A stretch of 64,000 nucleotides of DNA from Tetmemena sp. SeJ-2015 (Eukaryota; Ciliophora; Spirotrichea; Sporadotrichida; Oxytrichidae), in assembly GCA_027382625.1 (NCBI GenBank), contig JAJKFJ010022100.1, positions 62,001 to 126,000 on the forward strand, read 5' to 3'. Shown here one piece after another: positions 24,338 through 36,220 of this stretch (position 1 is its first letter; each line of letters opens with the position of its first letter). A model generated the notes under the pieces. It was not told the DNA's origin. It ran no database searches and was given only the letters and a program-made list of their open reading frames with translations. The translations under genes and the position numbers were made by a program.

Positions 24338-25324
24338 GAGATGAAGGCACATGGTAAGTATTTAATTAGTTTAAGTAATTTATAAGAGACATAACTGTGA
24401 TCCTCAACTATATTTACGCCAAACCCTCCATGAAAAATGGAGAGAACTGGACACCCATTTGCATTCCTGGAATTTTAATTTAAGTTTAAATGAATAGCGG
24501 AGGAGCACATACTGTATGCTTACATCAATTTTGAAACCCCGAATGCTGGTATCATTATGATTGTATAAGCTTAATTTTTAATACTCTAATGATATGCACA
24601 GATCACTCAAACGAATTATGATTTGTTATTTATTCATTGAAGTGTTCTTCGAATGCTCAAAGCACTCAAAATTGATATTTGATGAACTCAAGGAAAAAGG
24701 AATCTTAGAAGACTATAGATCGCTGCACAGCGCAAATGTATTCAATATTCGGTAAGAGATTATTTCTGGGGTAATAAATTTCTTAGATATGAAAGAAATA
24801 CAGATGGTTCTTATTCGCAGCAACAATTTAGACCAGTACACAAGTTACAATCTGCCCCTATTAACTTAAATGACAGATCTGCATTTGCAGTAAGTTGAAT
24901 ATTTCATTTCAAAAAGAGAATTCGCATATAGTGGTAACGTTAATTCAATTTTAGAGCGTTGCGCATATTTGAGAAACTGTGGTCCGCATATGAAACAACT
25001 TATTTTCATTAAAGCAGGAAAGGACCATTTGAAATTAAAGAAGTTAGGGATGTAAGTATAGAAATTCTTTATTAAACTCTCAAATAAATTTCGGCGAATG
25101 CATCATAATCTAATAAAGTGTTATTAGGATTTCACATATGCACTCATATGTACCGGGCCATCGTCCAAGCAAGATTATTCCCTATTTATTTGGTACAATC
25201 AATAATTATGTTAAATGTGATTTTCTATCATCGCAAAAATAATGATCTAGTTAAAATATCGAAATTCTTAATGGACGATATAAAGCAAGAAGATAAAAAC
25301 TGTTTTCTGCACAAGCTTATATGA
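24338..25324 (+). CDS. MON1: MON1, C-terminal part (second germline segment)
   Basis: Continues MON1 from the 21.3-kb pointer: DITVILNYIYAKPSM, then the family landmark NGENWTPICIPGMNSGGAH, AYINFETPNAGIIMI, CTDHSNEVFFECSKHSKLIF, ALRIFEKLWSAYETTYF and the C-terminal helix ISKFLMDDIKQEDKNCF, ending HKLI-TGA at 25322-25324. These correspond in order to the second and third longin-like domains of MON1. Introns at 24354-24388, about 24751-24785 and 25050-25127 are GT-AG. Four IESs are listed separately. Together with 20271-21323 this gives a full-length MON1 of roughly the expected size. Confidence 0.92.
24354..24388 (+). other. GT-AG intron, 35 nt (MON1)
   Basis: Follows EMKAH; removal joins to DITVILNYIY, immediately after the large IES junction. 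Confidence 0.85.
24474..24491 (+). mobile_element. Probable IES, 18 nt, pointer AAT (MON1)
   Basis: In-frame insert between WTPICIPG and MNSGGAH; short pointer, so the border is approximate. Confidence 0.6.
24511..24517 (+). mobile_element. Possible 7-nt IES, pointer AT (MON1)
   Basis: Removal of ACTGTAT shifts the frame so that NSGGAH joins AYINFETPNAG, as the family requires. Only five unique bases; smallest IES candidate here. Confidence 0.5.
24562..24593 (+). mobile_element. IES, 32 nt, pointer ATGAT (MON1)
   Basis: Removal joins NAGIIM to ICTDHSNE. Confidence 0.88.
24616..24641 (+). mobile_element. IES, 26 nt, pointer GAA (MON1)
   Basis: Removal joins CTDHSNE to VFFECSKHSK and drops an in-frame TGA. 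Confidence 0.75.
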
Positions 25325-25383
25325 ATTATACTAGATTTAGTTTTGCTGTATTAAACTTTAATCAGTTTCTTGACTTCCTAAAT

Positions 25384-27070
25384 TCAGTATTTAAATTTAA
25401 GATTCATAATCTCATGCTAGAAAGATTATGAGAAGATATTTATTACCTCAGAAACTGTGAACCTCAGAAGTATGTCTATCGTACTATCAGCTTCTAACTT
25501 GAAATTTTTATGCATTCCAACAATTGCTGTCTCTTTAATTTTCTAGAATTCTGCTGTCAGTTACCTCTCGTCTACATCTGTAATATCTGTGCATCTACCA
25601 AGTTCTGCAAAACCGGCAATAACTAAGTGGCGAATTTAGTTAAACTGAGGATTGCAAGATACAAGGAACATATCTCTTGTAATTCCATTCTCTAGCATAG
25701 TCTTTCCAGTATTCCATTGTTACAAAGAGCTAGAAAAATCCAAGAGACATTAGTTTGAATAATACCGTTGTCAATAGATGCGAAGCTATTAAATAAGTCC
25801 ATCACTCCTTTTTCAATCAGAATACTAATCGACTATTTGTTCAAAGCAAAGTGTACTAAAGCAAGTGTGCTGAACTATTTGACTGAGATATCTCCGTTAT
25901 TATCTTTACAAAGGTCCATCACTAGGTCTATCACTCCTCTTTAAATCAGTTCATCAAACATTTTCTCATGGTAAGTTAGAAGTGAAAGAGCTAGCACTGC
26001 ATTTGATCTAATATTAGAAGGGTACTTGTGGCTACTAATTTTTATAATGAAGCCAAGTAGGTTAAGTGAAATGATCTGCTCGATCATATCAGGATAAAAG
26101 CAAATGAGAGTTGTCATCCAGGATAGCTTCTCGAGAGTTCTATTTTCAACTTTCGCTTAATCAAACTGCTCATATACTCTTCTGAAGTAATCTTCCTTTG
26201 CCATTTTTTCTCTTTACTCATCAGAGTGTATCAAGTTACACAGAATTTCAAAAGACTTTAACTTATTACGCTCATCATCTGTCTCAATAAGCAATTCGAA
26301 AATTTTGTCGAAGAATATCTCGTTCACGATATTCTGAGAATCATCTCTAGAAAAATTTTCGCAATTAACAAAATCTTACAATCTATCTCGTGTCAATTAG
26401 GCAATATAGGAAATTGCATATCTCCTGTCATCTTTGAATGGAGAATCGAAGAACCCTGTGAGCTGCTCTAATTTCAACTTTTTCTTCTCCTCTTCTTCCA
26501 TTTCTTTAGTGTCATCCTAGCAACATTAACTATAATTCAATTTTTACAAGCTCCATGATCCTCTTTTGCCTGTAGTAATCATTTTCGAAATAAAGCTTCT
26601 TGTAATATTTGACTGTGTTATTCAGAGCAGTTGTCAAATATTTCAGCTTATCTTTACTATTCTAGTTGAGTTGCTTGACTCCTTCCTTTTTGTTCTTCTT
26701 CCTTCTGAGAATTTTTGCTCTTTCTTTTTCTAGGTCTTCAATTTTTTCTGCAAACTCCTTCCTGAAATTCGAGTAGACTTTGTGATTATCTTCAAAGATA
26801 GCTGTCTCTATTGTTCTAATCATCTTTTGCTCTTTGTCTTTGAATAGATCATTTATTTTCTTGCCTATCTGCTCTTCCTTGGCCATCGGGCGCGCTCTTC
26901 GGGCTGTTATAAGAAGTTAAGAGATAGATAAATACAGCTGGTGGAACTCATTTAAAATTATAGTTACCTGAAGAGGCAAGAGAATACATAGATCCCTTCT
27001 TCTTCCTTCTTGGGGCCGAAGAACCAGGAGACTAATTTGTCGTCGCAACTGAACCTGCTTAGGAAGACAT
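25384..27070 (-). CDS. Armadillo-repeat protein (importin-alpha-like?)
   Basis: A Ser/basic N-terminus (MSSQAGSVATTNQSPGSSAP then RRKKKG) leads through an intron to a long charged helix (MAKEEQIGKKINDLFKDKEQ; AKILRRKKNKKEGVKQ). An array of ARM-type helical repeats follows: EIFFDKIFELLIETDDER, KLKSFEILCNLIHS, NIRSNAVLALSLLTY, DLCKDNNGDISVKQFSTLAL and TNVSWIFLALCNNGITRDMF. The basic leader plus ARM array recalls importin alpha, which binds nuclear-localisation signals, but the IBB signature is not clear enough to be sure. The end is LKFKY-TGA at 25386-25384. Its start and that of the next gene face each other across 45 bp, so the two genes are tightly divergent. Confidence 0.75.
25690..25718 (-). 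mobile_element. IES, 29 nt, pointer AATGGAAT (ARM protein)
   Basis: Eight-nt repeat; removal joins FLALCNNG to ITRDMFLVSCNPQ. Confidence 0.9.
26904..26967 (-). other. GT-AG intron, 64 nt (ARM protein)
   Basis: gtaactataa ... ataacag; removal joins YSLASS to ARRARPMAKEEQ. Confidence 0.85.
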
Positions 27071-27115
27071 TACTTTCAAATTTAAATTATTGCAACTCGA
27101 AAATCCTCTTTTCAA

Positions 27116-30100
27116 ATGGATATGTTCTTATTTGAGCATGAGATGTTCAAGATAATTTCTTACTGGGCTCTTAAGGACTACATTCTTTTGAACCATGACA
27201 GTCTCATAAAAGACTTGAATGGAGTGATTCAAACTTTCATAAATGGATGCATTTATCCGCAGGAAGAAGTTAATGTAAGCGATTTACGAGTATTCTGAAA
27301 TATTATAGACTGAATGTGCAAATGCAATATCGTTCTTGATAACTCATCATCTTGTATACGTGGACAAGCCGCCCACAGAGTCTGATGCAAACAGCTCAAA
27401 TTACATCTTGGACGCTTTGATGCACCTGACAGGCTCACAATCGAAATTCATTAGGACGAGAGCTTTTTCAACTCTCAGCACACTCTCAACCTACGCATCT
27501 TCCAGCGAGCATATCATGGAATAAATATACAGAGACATCAAGTTACCAGCTAATAAAGTTAGCAGGCAGTACTACGATTTCATCTCTACGCGCCTTAAAA
27601 CTAACAAGGAACAGTTTGAGGAGCAGTTTCAAACCTCAGAGATAGAAGCAAAATATGCAGGACTCTATTGTTTGCTCAGGATAGCAAAAGATCCAACTGA
27701 AGAAGTTGTTGAAGATTCTGCTTAAAAGCTCTTCGATTTCACATTCTCCAAAAAAGAAGCAAAGGTAATTAATAGAATGGGTCATAAACTTTAAATAGGA
27801 CGAACTGAACGAAATTTTCTTCATTTATGTTCTTCATGCTTTGAAGTTTTCTAAGACTGCTGATATTTTGTTGAAAATCCTGAAGGTGATAAAGTTTTAC
27901 ATTAAATACAATTCTAAAATGTAGAAGGATGTAATAAACCCTAATACGATCCTTTGGCTCCTAGAAATTGTAAGCTTATTCCCTCTCTCTTGATAACTTT
28001 TAGTTGGAGTAACATCGCGGTAATAAGTTGCTTGGATGCAAAGCAGCAAGAACTTTGCTTCAGATAGTGAGCGTGCATTAGATAGTGTTTGACTATCAAG
28101 AAGTAGCAATAATAAAGAAGTTCAATCAGGCTTTGCAAAATTTGGACGTTTTAGATTCACAAATGGATGCTGATGAAGGAATTGACGAAGAAATGAAGAG
28201 TGTACTTCATTCCTCTATCTAAGATTAGTTTGATTTATTATAAGGCCCAACTCAAGAGGTGAGAGGAGGCACTGAGCTTAGTATCCATACTAAGGCTGAA
28301 ATAATCATTGAGAAAGTTGAGAACTAGAGCTAATAAGAGCCCAACTAATCAGTGAAATCTAAGTCTGTAGCTTAATCTTCGATTGAGAACCCTCTGAGTC
28401 CAGAAGAAATGGAATTAAAAATGAAACTGCTATTGCAATAAGAGGAAATAAAAGATCAGACTTCAGAGCAAATCATGTAAAAGCTAAACCAAATGAAGGA
28501 TCATATTAAAACTTTTATTCACTCTAATATTTGAAGGAGTCCTAATCAACCTAAAAAGAGGCTAAGGGAAATAATGCAGGCGGTTTGTTGGATCCAGAAG
28601 AAATAAATAAGGAAATTCAAAAAGCTAACTTATAAAATCAATAATTGGAAGACAACTTTGATCAGAAAAGAAACAAGTCACTTAATATCCTGAAAGAAAC
28701 TCACCAGTAGCTAAACTTTAAATAATAATTTAGTTTCAAAATATAATTTTCAATAATTTTTAATCAAAAAAAAACCCCCCAAAAGAAAATTTTAATCCCC
28801 CTTTAAAAAGTCGGAGTGCTTTAGAATACTTAAAGTCCTTCAAAGAAAGAACAACTCTCATCTACTTAAAGAAATATTAATGATTTGAATGCAAATGCAA
28901 GCTTGCTTTTATTAAATATGAGCTAGAGTTTTTCGATTTCCTAAAAATCTTCAGTAAAAAGAAATCCTTTAGCAGGAGTTGTAATACCTAAAAGCAAAAA
29001 GGATAACTAAAATATTGGCCTAGCAAAGATGAAAACTCTAAAGGCTAGTCTAGTTAAGAACAAAGTACCTTAGAAAAAGAAGAAGAGCAGAATGTCTGAA
29101 AATATGATCGATATAATCTACTTTTTTGTTATTTCTTAGTGATACAAATAAGAAGACTGATCAAGATCAAATTACAGAGGAAATTGAAGATGATAGCAAT
29201 TTTGATCAAGCTCCATCTGATTTGTAGGAAATGATAGACAGTGATGACGAATCAGATTTCTCATAGTACTAGAACGAAGAGTTGGATTCGATTCTTAGAG
29301 ATTCCTTGATAAAATCCTTTATGGTGATATTTACTCATGACCATTCCTAGCATCTCCTCCTTAATAAGGATTTGATAGATATAGCTTTCAACTGTCTTGA
29401 ATTCTGTAGTGAAATATCAGTTGAGGCCAAGTAAAAATTAGCTAGACTTATAAGTATCATATTCAAGTTCCCACAAGTGCAAGAGAGAATGCTTGCTGAC
29501 AATGTTGTTATTGGAATTAAGCACCTATTAGAGTAATTGGATGAACTAGATATAGTGAAGAATACAGTTAAGGCTTGCACTTACTTGAGTATGAACTATG
29601 AATTCGTGAGTTCAAAGCTCAGTTTAGAGGTCTTGGTTAATCTCATGCCTCTTCTTTACTCCTTTAAAGGTGAAAATAAGGTCAACCTTATCTTTTCAAT
29701 TTCGAACATTTTGAAGGGAGACAATCAAAATAAGGTCTATTTCTTTGAGAATGGAGGGAGCTCTCAGTTCCTAAAGATCATATTATCAAGTCCAGAGGAA
29801 AAAGTGGTTGAATTATGCATATCAAGTATAAAAGAACTCGCTACTTACAAATAAACTAGTTTAGGGATGGTTAGAAAGGATGAAGATGCTCTCAAGCGTG
29901 TCCTTTGCAAGTGCCTAGAGCTAACTGATGATTGGAAGAAGAATCAAGTTTCCCATAGGAATTTAATCAAAGAATCAAGGCAAAACTTGCTAGAAGTTGT
30001 GTAGACTCATGCAAATGATGAAGGAAAATCTGAACATGAGAGAAGCAAATCCCAGGCAAGCAGCTATTAGATCTAAAAGGAAGGGGACAAAGATAAAAAA

Positions 30101-32078
30101 GTAGACAACCTAATGTAGCAATTGATTAGAAATGAAGGAGATGAGAAAAAGTCTTCACTATTTGCTTCTCCTTTGGCTATGATTAGAAACTATACATACT
30201 ATATCATATCGAAATAAGTAAAGGTAATTTCATATAAATTTCGCTCATTTACTTATAGAGAAAGATACCGATCTAATATTTCCAGGATAATTGCAACTTA
30301 ATAGAAAGAATTCTAATTGATCTTGAAGATTATGAGGAAAATTGGTTACTTTATGAAAATTTATTACTCGCTTTCAACTCAATACAAATTGAACCAGAGA
30401 TTATAATGAATGTGTTCCAGCTTCGTTATAAGCAGATATTTTCTTTGATTAGAAACTAGCCTTATGTAGACAACAAAATCTCTGTAAGAAATGATTAATT
30501 TAAAATGCTTTAGCTACTCAAATTCATTTATAATTATATTGTTTTAAAGTGGTCGTGAATTTGCTGCTCAAAGCATCTGAACTATTAAGTGGAAGCATAG
30601 AACTATTTAAGGATCTCTTTGGCATGATAGACCCAAAAATGGATTAGAAAGTTCAAGAGAATATAATTTGGCTGGCAAGCTCATTAATTGAGCAGTCTTA
30701 GCATCCTAATGTGATCTAAATATTTGAGAATGGTGCCCTTATAGAAATTCTTTACAATTAACTCTATCCCCATAATCATCTAGAGGTACTTTTAGATAAT
30801 GATATCATTAAAACATATAGAATCTATTGCAAACACTCAAAACCTTCCTAGCTATTTCCAAGGTTCCCTTATTCATTAAGTAATATACAGAGTTAAATGT
30901 TTTTGAGAGAGTGAATGAACTTTTTAAATTATCAAAGGTAAATTTCTTGGCCTTCTTACTTTTTAGTGCTAAGAAAGCTTAGATTTTAAGACGTCTCTTT
31001 TCCAGTTTATAGCAGCAAGCACATTTTAAAACCAACTTTTTATTTTATGTTTATTTTTTATGTTTTTTTTTTATTTAACAGGGTGCAGTAAGATAAAGAA
31101 ATTGAGTGTAAATGCTAATTATAGGACTAACTTTTGAGACTTAATTTTCCTTAAACCTTAATTATTCAGTTGAGGGAGAATAAATACCAACTAGATAATT
31201 AGTACTAAGATCAAGACCTTGCAGAATTTGATGACGATTTACAAGATCTCACTGCTAATAAGATCTCTGATGAAAAACTGAAGAAGATGGCAGAGGTCCT
31301 AAACCTTAAATACCTGACTGCTGAGGGAATAGAGGCACTTAATATGGACTTCTTCGATGATCTTGAGAAGCAATAGAATCCAAACGCCTTGATTGAGGCA
31401 GTTGTGGAAAGCCTAGCAAACTTAAGCGTTGAGGACATTTGCCAGCAAGTTCTAATTGAAGAGGGAGTTTTACCTATTATAAAGAGTACACTAACCATAT
31501 ACGCACCATTTCAGTACTAAGCCCTTGCAAAGAGATCAGGAAACTGGCTACATTGATTTGACTGCTTTTAGTTTAGGGAATGTAGACCTGCTTAAAAACT
31601 TCAGCCTGATTTTACTTAACTTCACAAATAGCCAGAAATTGCATGAAACTCTCATAAAATGTGAAATAGTAAAGATGATTGAAAATTAATTTCTCTTTCT
31701 AATTTTAAGTTAATTTTACAAATCCTGAGACATCTTAGCGTACTAGATGAATATGATGTGCTAACAAACGTTTTCGTTGCTCTTGGTAATCTTTTGCAAA
31801 GTCATAGTGAGTTTTCACGCAAAAGATCTGTTGAATTGGGGGCCTTAGAATTACTACTGGACACCAATGAATTTATATTTTGAATCTACTCACTATCTAA
31901 GAATCAGAAGGATCTGCAACCAGATACTTCTTATATTATTAAAATCAATTATTAAATACTGTAGAGAATAGATCCTAAACTATATGAATATAATGAATAG
32001 ATTAATGGATATCCTTAGTGATAATATAAATACTTCTAAAACAAGTAATATATTCCACAATTTTAAACATTATAGATG
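27116..32078 (+). CDS. Large armadillo/HEAT-type repeat protein
   Basis: Unnamed helical-repeat protein of roughly 1,500 residues. It starts MDMFLFEHEMFKIISYWALK and continues ANAISFLITHHLVYVDKPPT and LDALMHLTGSQSKFIRTRAF. It then has a long Gln/Glu-rich disordered middle (LSPEEMELKMKLLLQQEEIK) and a Lys-rich part (AGVVIPKSKKDNQN). More ARM-like repeats follow (EFCSEISVEAKQKLARLISI, MPLLYSFKGENKVNLIFSIS, VVELCISSIKELATYK, LIEAVVESLANLSVEDICQQ). GT-AG introns at 27275-27308 and 27765-27798 and a TTT-pointer IES at 28516-28532 are solved; several later frame changes (30.2-31.1 kb, 31.5-31.9 kb) are not. The end is approximate and a split into two genes near 31.0 kb is possible. Confidence 0.7.
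27275..27308 (+). other. GT-AG intron, 34 nt
   Basis: Joins YPQEEVN to TECANAISFL. Confidence 0.9.
27765..27798 (+). other. GT-AG intron, 34 nt
   Basis: Joins FTFSKKEAK to DELNEIFFIYVL. Confidence 0.9.
28516..28532 (+). mobile_element. IES, 17 nt, pointer TTT
   Basis: Removal joins MKDHIKT to LKESQSTQKEA and removes an in-frame TGA. Confidence 0.75.
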
Positions 32079-32134
32079 AAAATGTAGCTAAAAATAAAAT
32101 TTAATTAAAATTTGTGACTTTGTAAGTTTCAAAG

Positions 32135-33992
32135 ATGACTACTTTAATCTAAAGAAGTGAGCTTGAGCATCTCATCTCAGATAATCAGTTTTTGAAACAA
32201 GAAAATTAAGTAAGATCTTCTTATTTAAAATTTTTTTTTAAAAGACCTTGATTTTAATTTTTCTTTAAAAACTTTTACAATTGTAAAGTTAATCAGCAAA
32301 GCAAATTAGAGATTTGCTCAGTGAAAAACTGGAGTTATAAACAAAGTAAAATAAGCCCTAGGTTCTTATGTAATTTTTAGCCTCGATAAAAGTCAGGATC
32401 AGGTGGTTTCTCTAATGAGAGAACTAGAAGCTATCCAAACAGAAGGATTAGATAATCTTAGTTCTTAAATTAACGCTCTCCATAATGAAATTGCAAGACT
32501 CAAGCAACAAAATCTTATCACTCAATAATAGCTCAATGATTCGAAGCTTGAGAACAATTATCTTATAGTCATTTCTCTTATAAATAAGAATGAGTTTCTA
32601 TTTTATATAAGAAAGTTTATTCATCTTAATATTTACAATTATTGTTTATGAAAATGGGAAATATACTTTAGGCAAAAAATATAGGAGCAGCCTACTACTT
32701 CATAATCATCAGTAAAAGATGGAAAATATCCACAATAGGATGGCCAAAGAAATTAGAGCCCTTCAGACTCAAAGCATAGAAATTAAGATGACTTGGATTT
32801 AGGAGACAGCCAACCTTCTCCAAGTGTTAGAATAACAAACAGGCAGCCACACGAGTAGCAGCAGACTGCCAGAAATAACTTTAACCCTAATGACTCCTTT
32901 TAAACTCCTATGAATTTTCACAACCATCATAGGTCAGAAATGCATCAGCCTGCTGGCTTCGAATCAAAAAATATTTATTTTCACTTACTTGTATCAGCTT
33001 TTAATGAGCCAAATGAGTAATTCAGAACTTTCGACTAACAGCGACCACAAGCTTAAAAGTCGCCTTTATTTTAGTACCTTTTAACTAGAGACAAAACACT
33101 TTAGATGATGGCGATTCAAGGCATTATAATATGCCCGCAGGAGAAAATGTTCGCCTGAGATAAGTGAATGGCACGCCCTCCTCTAATTCAAAGTTTAACC
33201 CATCTGAGGATTATCAGGCATATCTACAGAAGGCAAAGTATCACACCAACTCAAACTGCTTATCAGGTAAGAAGCAAGATCAAAGAGAGAATGACAAATC
33301 CTACCAAGAGAGGCTACTTTAAAGTATTGAAAAGAAAGCTATCAAGGAATAGTTCTCTGGAGCATTTGGATTGGAGACCCAGCAAAGAGTTTCAACTTAG
33401 GGGAAAATTCTGTTAGACTGAGATAAACTCCAAGCAAAGGAGGATCTGCTGCAAAATTTTAAATTTTTTCATCAGCTGTTGGCTCAGTGTAAAATTATTT
33501 TAAGCGAAGAAGGCGGTGACTTATAATGACAGCAGCAATTATGTGAATTACCAAGGAGATGGGGATGATGGGCTAAAATCGAAAAGACATGCTGAGATTT
33601 TGAGAGACAGAATAGCCTAAGGAGTCAAGTCTCCTAATAAGAGCATTGGAAGGAAATAGAATGGCCTAATTGAATCTTAAATTAAACTTAATAATATCGA
33701 GTGAATTATTAACCTATAGTTTATCAAAACTTTACAGTAAAGCATGATATTGTAGGCCTGAGGAGAGTAATTTAAACTAAAGTCCATCAGCTGAAAAAAG
33801 TAAGCACTTAAAACTGATCTAATTTTATAGGAAGGTAGCAAATGCATTTGAGAAGACTTGCAAATGGAGAGGTACGAGAAATCTCAAAGAGATGATGAGA
33901 GCTTTGGTGGTGGAAGCAGTACTAAAAAGAGAGGTAACAGCAGAGTAAATATGAGCTTTGACTCTAGCAGCAAGAATTTGAGATTCTAGTGA
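32135..33992 (+). CDS. Coiled-coil protein with disordered Gln-rich tail
   Basis: N-terminal half is a coiled coil: MTTLIQRSELEHLISDNQFL, QIRDLLSEKLELQTK, SQDQVVSLMRELEAIQTEGL and LHNEIARLKQQNLITQQQLN. The C-terminal half is polar and disordered (GDSQPSPSVRITNRQP; FNPNDSFQTPMNFHNHH) and ends FGGGSSTKKRGNSRVNMSFD with TGA at 33990-33992. Two GT-AG introns near the start (about 32210-32287 and 32346-32381) join the helix segments. Further AT-rich inserts interrupt the tail (for example about 32.58-32.66 kb and 32.97-33.00 kb). No family recognised; probably a structural or centrosome/cytoskeleton-type protein. Confidence 0.7.
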
Positions 33993-34082
33993 ATCTCTTT
34001 ATTATTTAAGATGCAAAAAATGCTTCTTTATTTTGATGCAGTATATTCCGAGTAAAAAATTAAATAATCTTTATTAACGAAA

Positions 34083-36115
34083 ATGATGAAAGAGATTTCG
34101 ATTAAATAGTTTGAGATTGACAAGGACATAGATTTCTCACTCCAAAAATCTTAAATGTCTCAAATATCCCTCAGCCAAAGATCTCCCAGAAGCCCTTAAA
34201 AGCAATAACAAAGCAACCCTACATAACCAACTTTAATTTCAGTTTATACTCTATAGCATGTAGAGCAGCTAGAAGCCCCTAAATTTCCACTATCTAGACT
34301 AGATTTTCATGACAATAAGAAGACGTCAAAGCTGAAGTCTTTCCACTCTCTAGTTTTAATTTTGTCCGGGTATTAGAGTGAAAGAATGAGCAAGCTGGAG
34401 AAGTAAATGCAATTTACAAACCAACCGCAATTCATCTTCGATCAAACCAACAAGATAATTCAAGGGGTGATTAATCCTCATTACATCATGTTTAATGTGT
34501 TTCCGAAGAGATCAACTGCAAAGCATGAACGAAGGCCTACCTCTGCTCTATAGTCGCGAGTCTCCAACAAGTATCAAAACTCCTTTAAGTATATATTAAA
34601 ATTCAAACGTAAGCTACCTACTCACTGCTTTCTAAAAGGAAACTGATAAGCTGCATCCGAAGTAGTTGGACTATCACTACCCAAAATATTCAATAGGCCT
34701 CTAAAATCTGATAAACGCAGTAGGAAAGTGTGTTGAAGATGGTGCTGAGGATTAAATGCTTGAAAAGCTGAAGCAGCATAACTCTTTTAGCTTAAATTAT
34801 TTCCTCTAGGCTTTAAAGCTTGACAAATGAGAGTGAAATGCTTAGTGCAGAAAAGATTTAAAAAAGATTAGACTCTCAAGCCAATAAGTTTCACCAAACT
34901 ACTTCCAGATCCAATTTTAGAACTAAAGACTACGAGTTTAATTCTGAAAATGAAGACTACAGACCCAGAACCTAGTTTGAAGGTAAGGTCGTAAAGGACT
35001 TACACTTCCTTCTCCAAATTCTAGAAATGAGCCCCAGAGAAAGTTTATATTCAGCTAGGCACAAATGTTTATTTTTATATAAATGAGGACTATTGATTAA
35101 AGACAACAAAGGCTTCCCAACTTAGATTTCAAAAAGACTCTTATGATATCAAAAGTTACCAGAGAAACTTCTCAAGAGAAATAGAGGATATTTTCAATTA
35201 AATAATTTTGCTTTCTTTAATGTGGATAGTAGACGATTATAAAACTTAAATTAGCTCTTTTACAAACAGAGACTTAAAGACTCACTTATCTTAGGGTTCT
35301 GAGTAATTTAGTTCCATTTTCGAAGGGAAAAGCAATAACAAAATAGCTTTCTAGTCAGTGGCTATTAAGCAAGGAGACTTTCTAAATGCAGACAATCTAT
35401 ATTCAATCAGGAATAATTTGTCTAGAAAGGGGCTTAAGGGCTCCATTTTAAGAACTTATAAAATGAAGAGCAGCCATTAAAATGATGAAGACTCAAACTA
35501 CTCGTTATAAAATGGCTATGAAGATCAAATTTTGAGCATCAGTCCCAGAAATAATTACAAAGTACAAATCACTCCTTCCTCAAATATACTAGATAAAATT
35601 GAAACTAGCAATAATAATCATAAGCCTACACATAATGTTGAAAAACAGAGGAAACATCCTCCACGAATGTTAATAAAAAATCCGCATATCTAATTTAATG
35701 CATAAGATATTGAATGCCAGTATTTTATATAATGTTTAAACTCAGCAAAGTGGAGTCTGAGGTGAAATACAAAAATCAAAACAATTAAAATGAACATGTG
35801 GCAGGTGATGAAAGCAAGTAAAAAAGCCAAAATGAAGAATTAAAGGATTATAGTAAAAAGTCTTTAAAGGTTTTCGATTTGGATTCTCTGTAGCTAGAAT
35901 AAACTAAAAATGTTTTTCATACTAGTGAACCAAATCTTTTCTATTAAAACAAGTGTAAAACAAGTAGAGCAAGAGAATCTTCTAACTACTCCTCTTCATC
36001 ATAACGCTTCAATGAATTTCAATTAAATAAGAATAGCTCAAATGAGATAATTAGAGTAAGATTAGCTAAAAACTAAAGCAATGAGAGCGATCAAAAATCT
36101 AAATAAGTGACAAAG
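34083..36115 (+). CDS. Low-complexity Ser/Gln/Asn-rich protein
   Basis: Unrecognised. It begins MMKEISIKQFEIDKDIDFSL and runs through LSQRSPRSPQKQQQSNPTQP and ERMSKLEKQMQFTNQPQFIF. The region 34.6-35.7 kb has several short open segments in different frames (LDYHYPKYSIG, EDGAEDQMLEKLKQHNSFSL). It ends with a clear segment KDYSKKSLKVFDLDSLQLEQ and NEFQLNKNSSNEIIRVRL. Codon use (TAA/TAG for Gln) marks it as genuine coding DNA. The stop was not located with confidence and the central third is broken by unsolved IESs, so the extent is approximate. Confidence 0.5.
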
Positions 36116-36220
36116 TTAACAAATTTATATTATTTTTCTCAAAATAGAAAAAAAGTATATCTGTAAACAAATTAAGATAGATTGAATGTAATTTTATAAA
36201 ATTAAGATTATAAATTTTCA

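Noticed and set aside
24338..25324. The 24.3-kb segment as a second, truncated MON1 paralogue
   Set aside because: Once the intron at 21232-21259 is set correctly, the first segment ends before the second begins with no overlapping duplicate, and an 8-nt pointer joins them.
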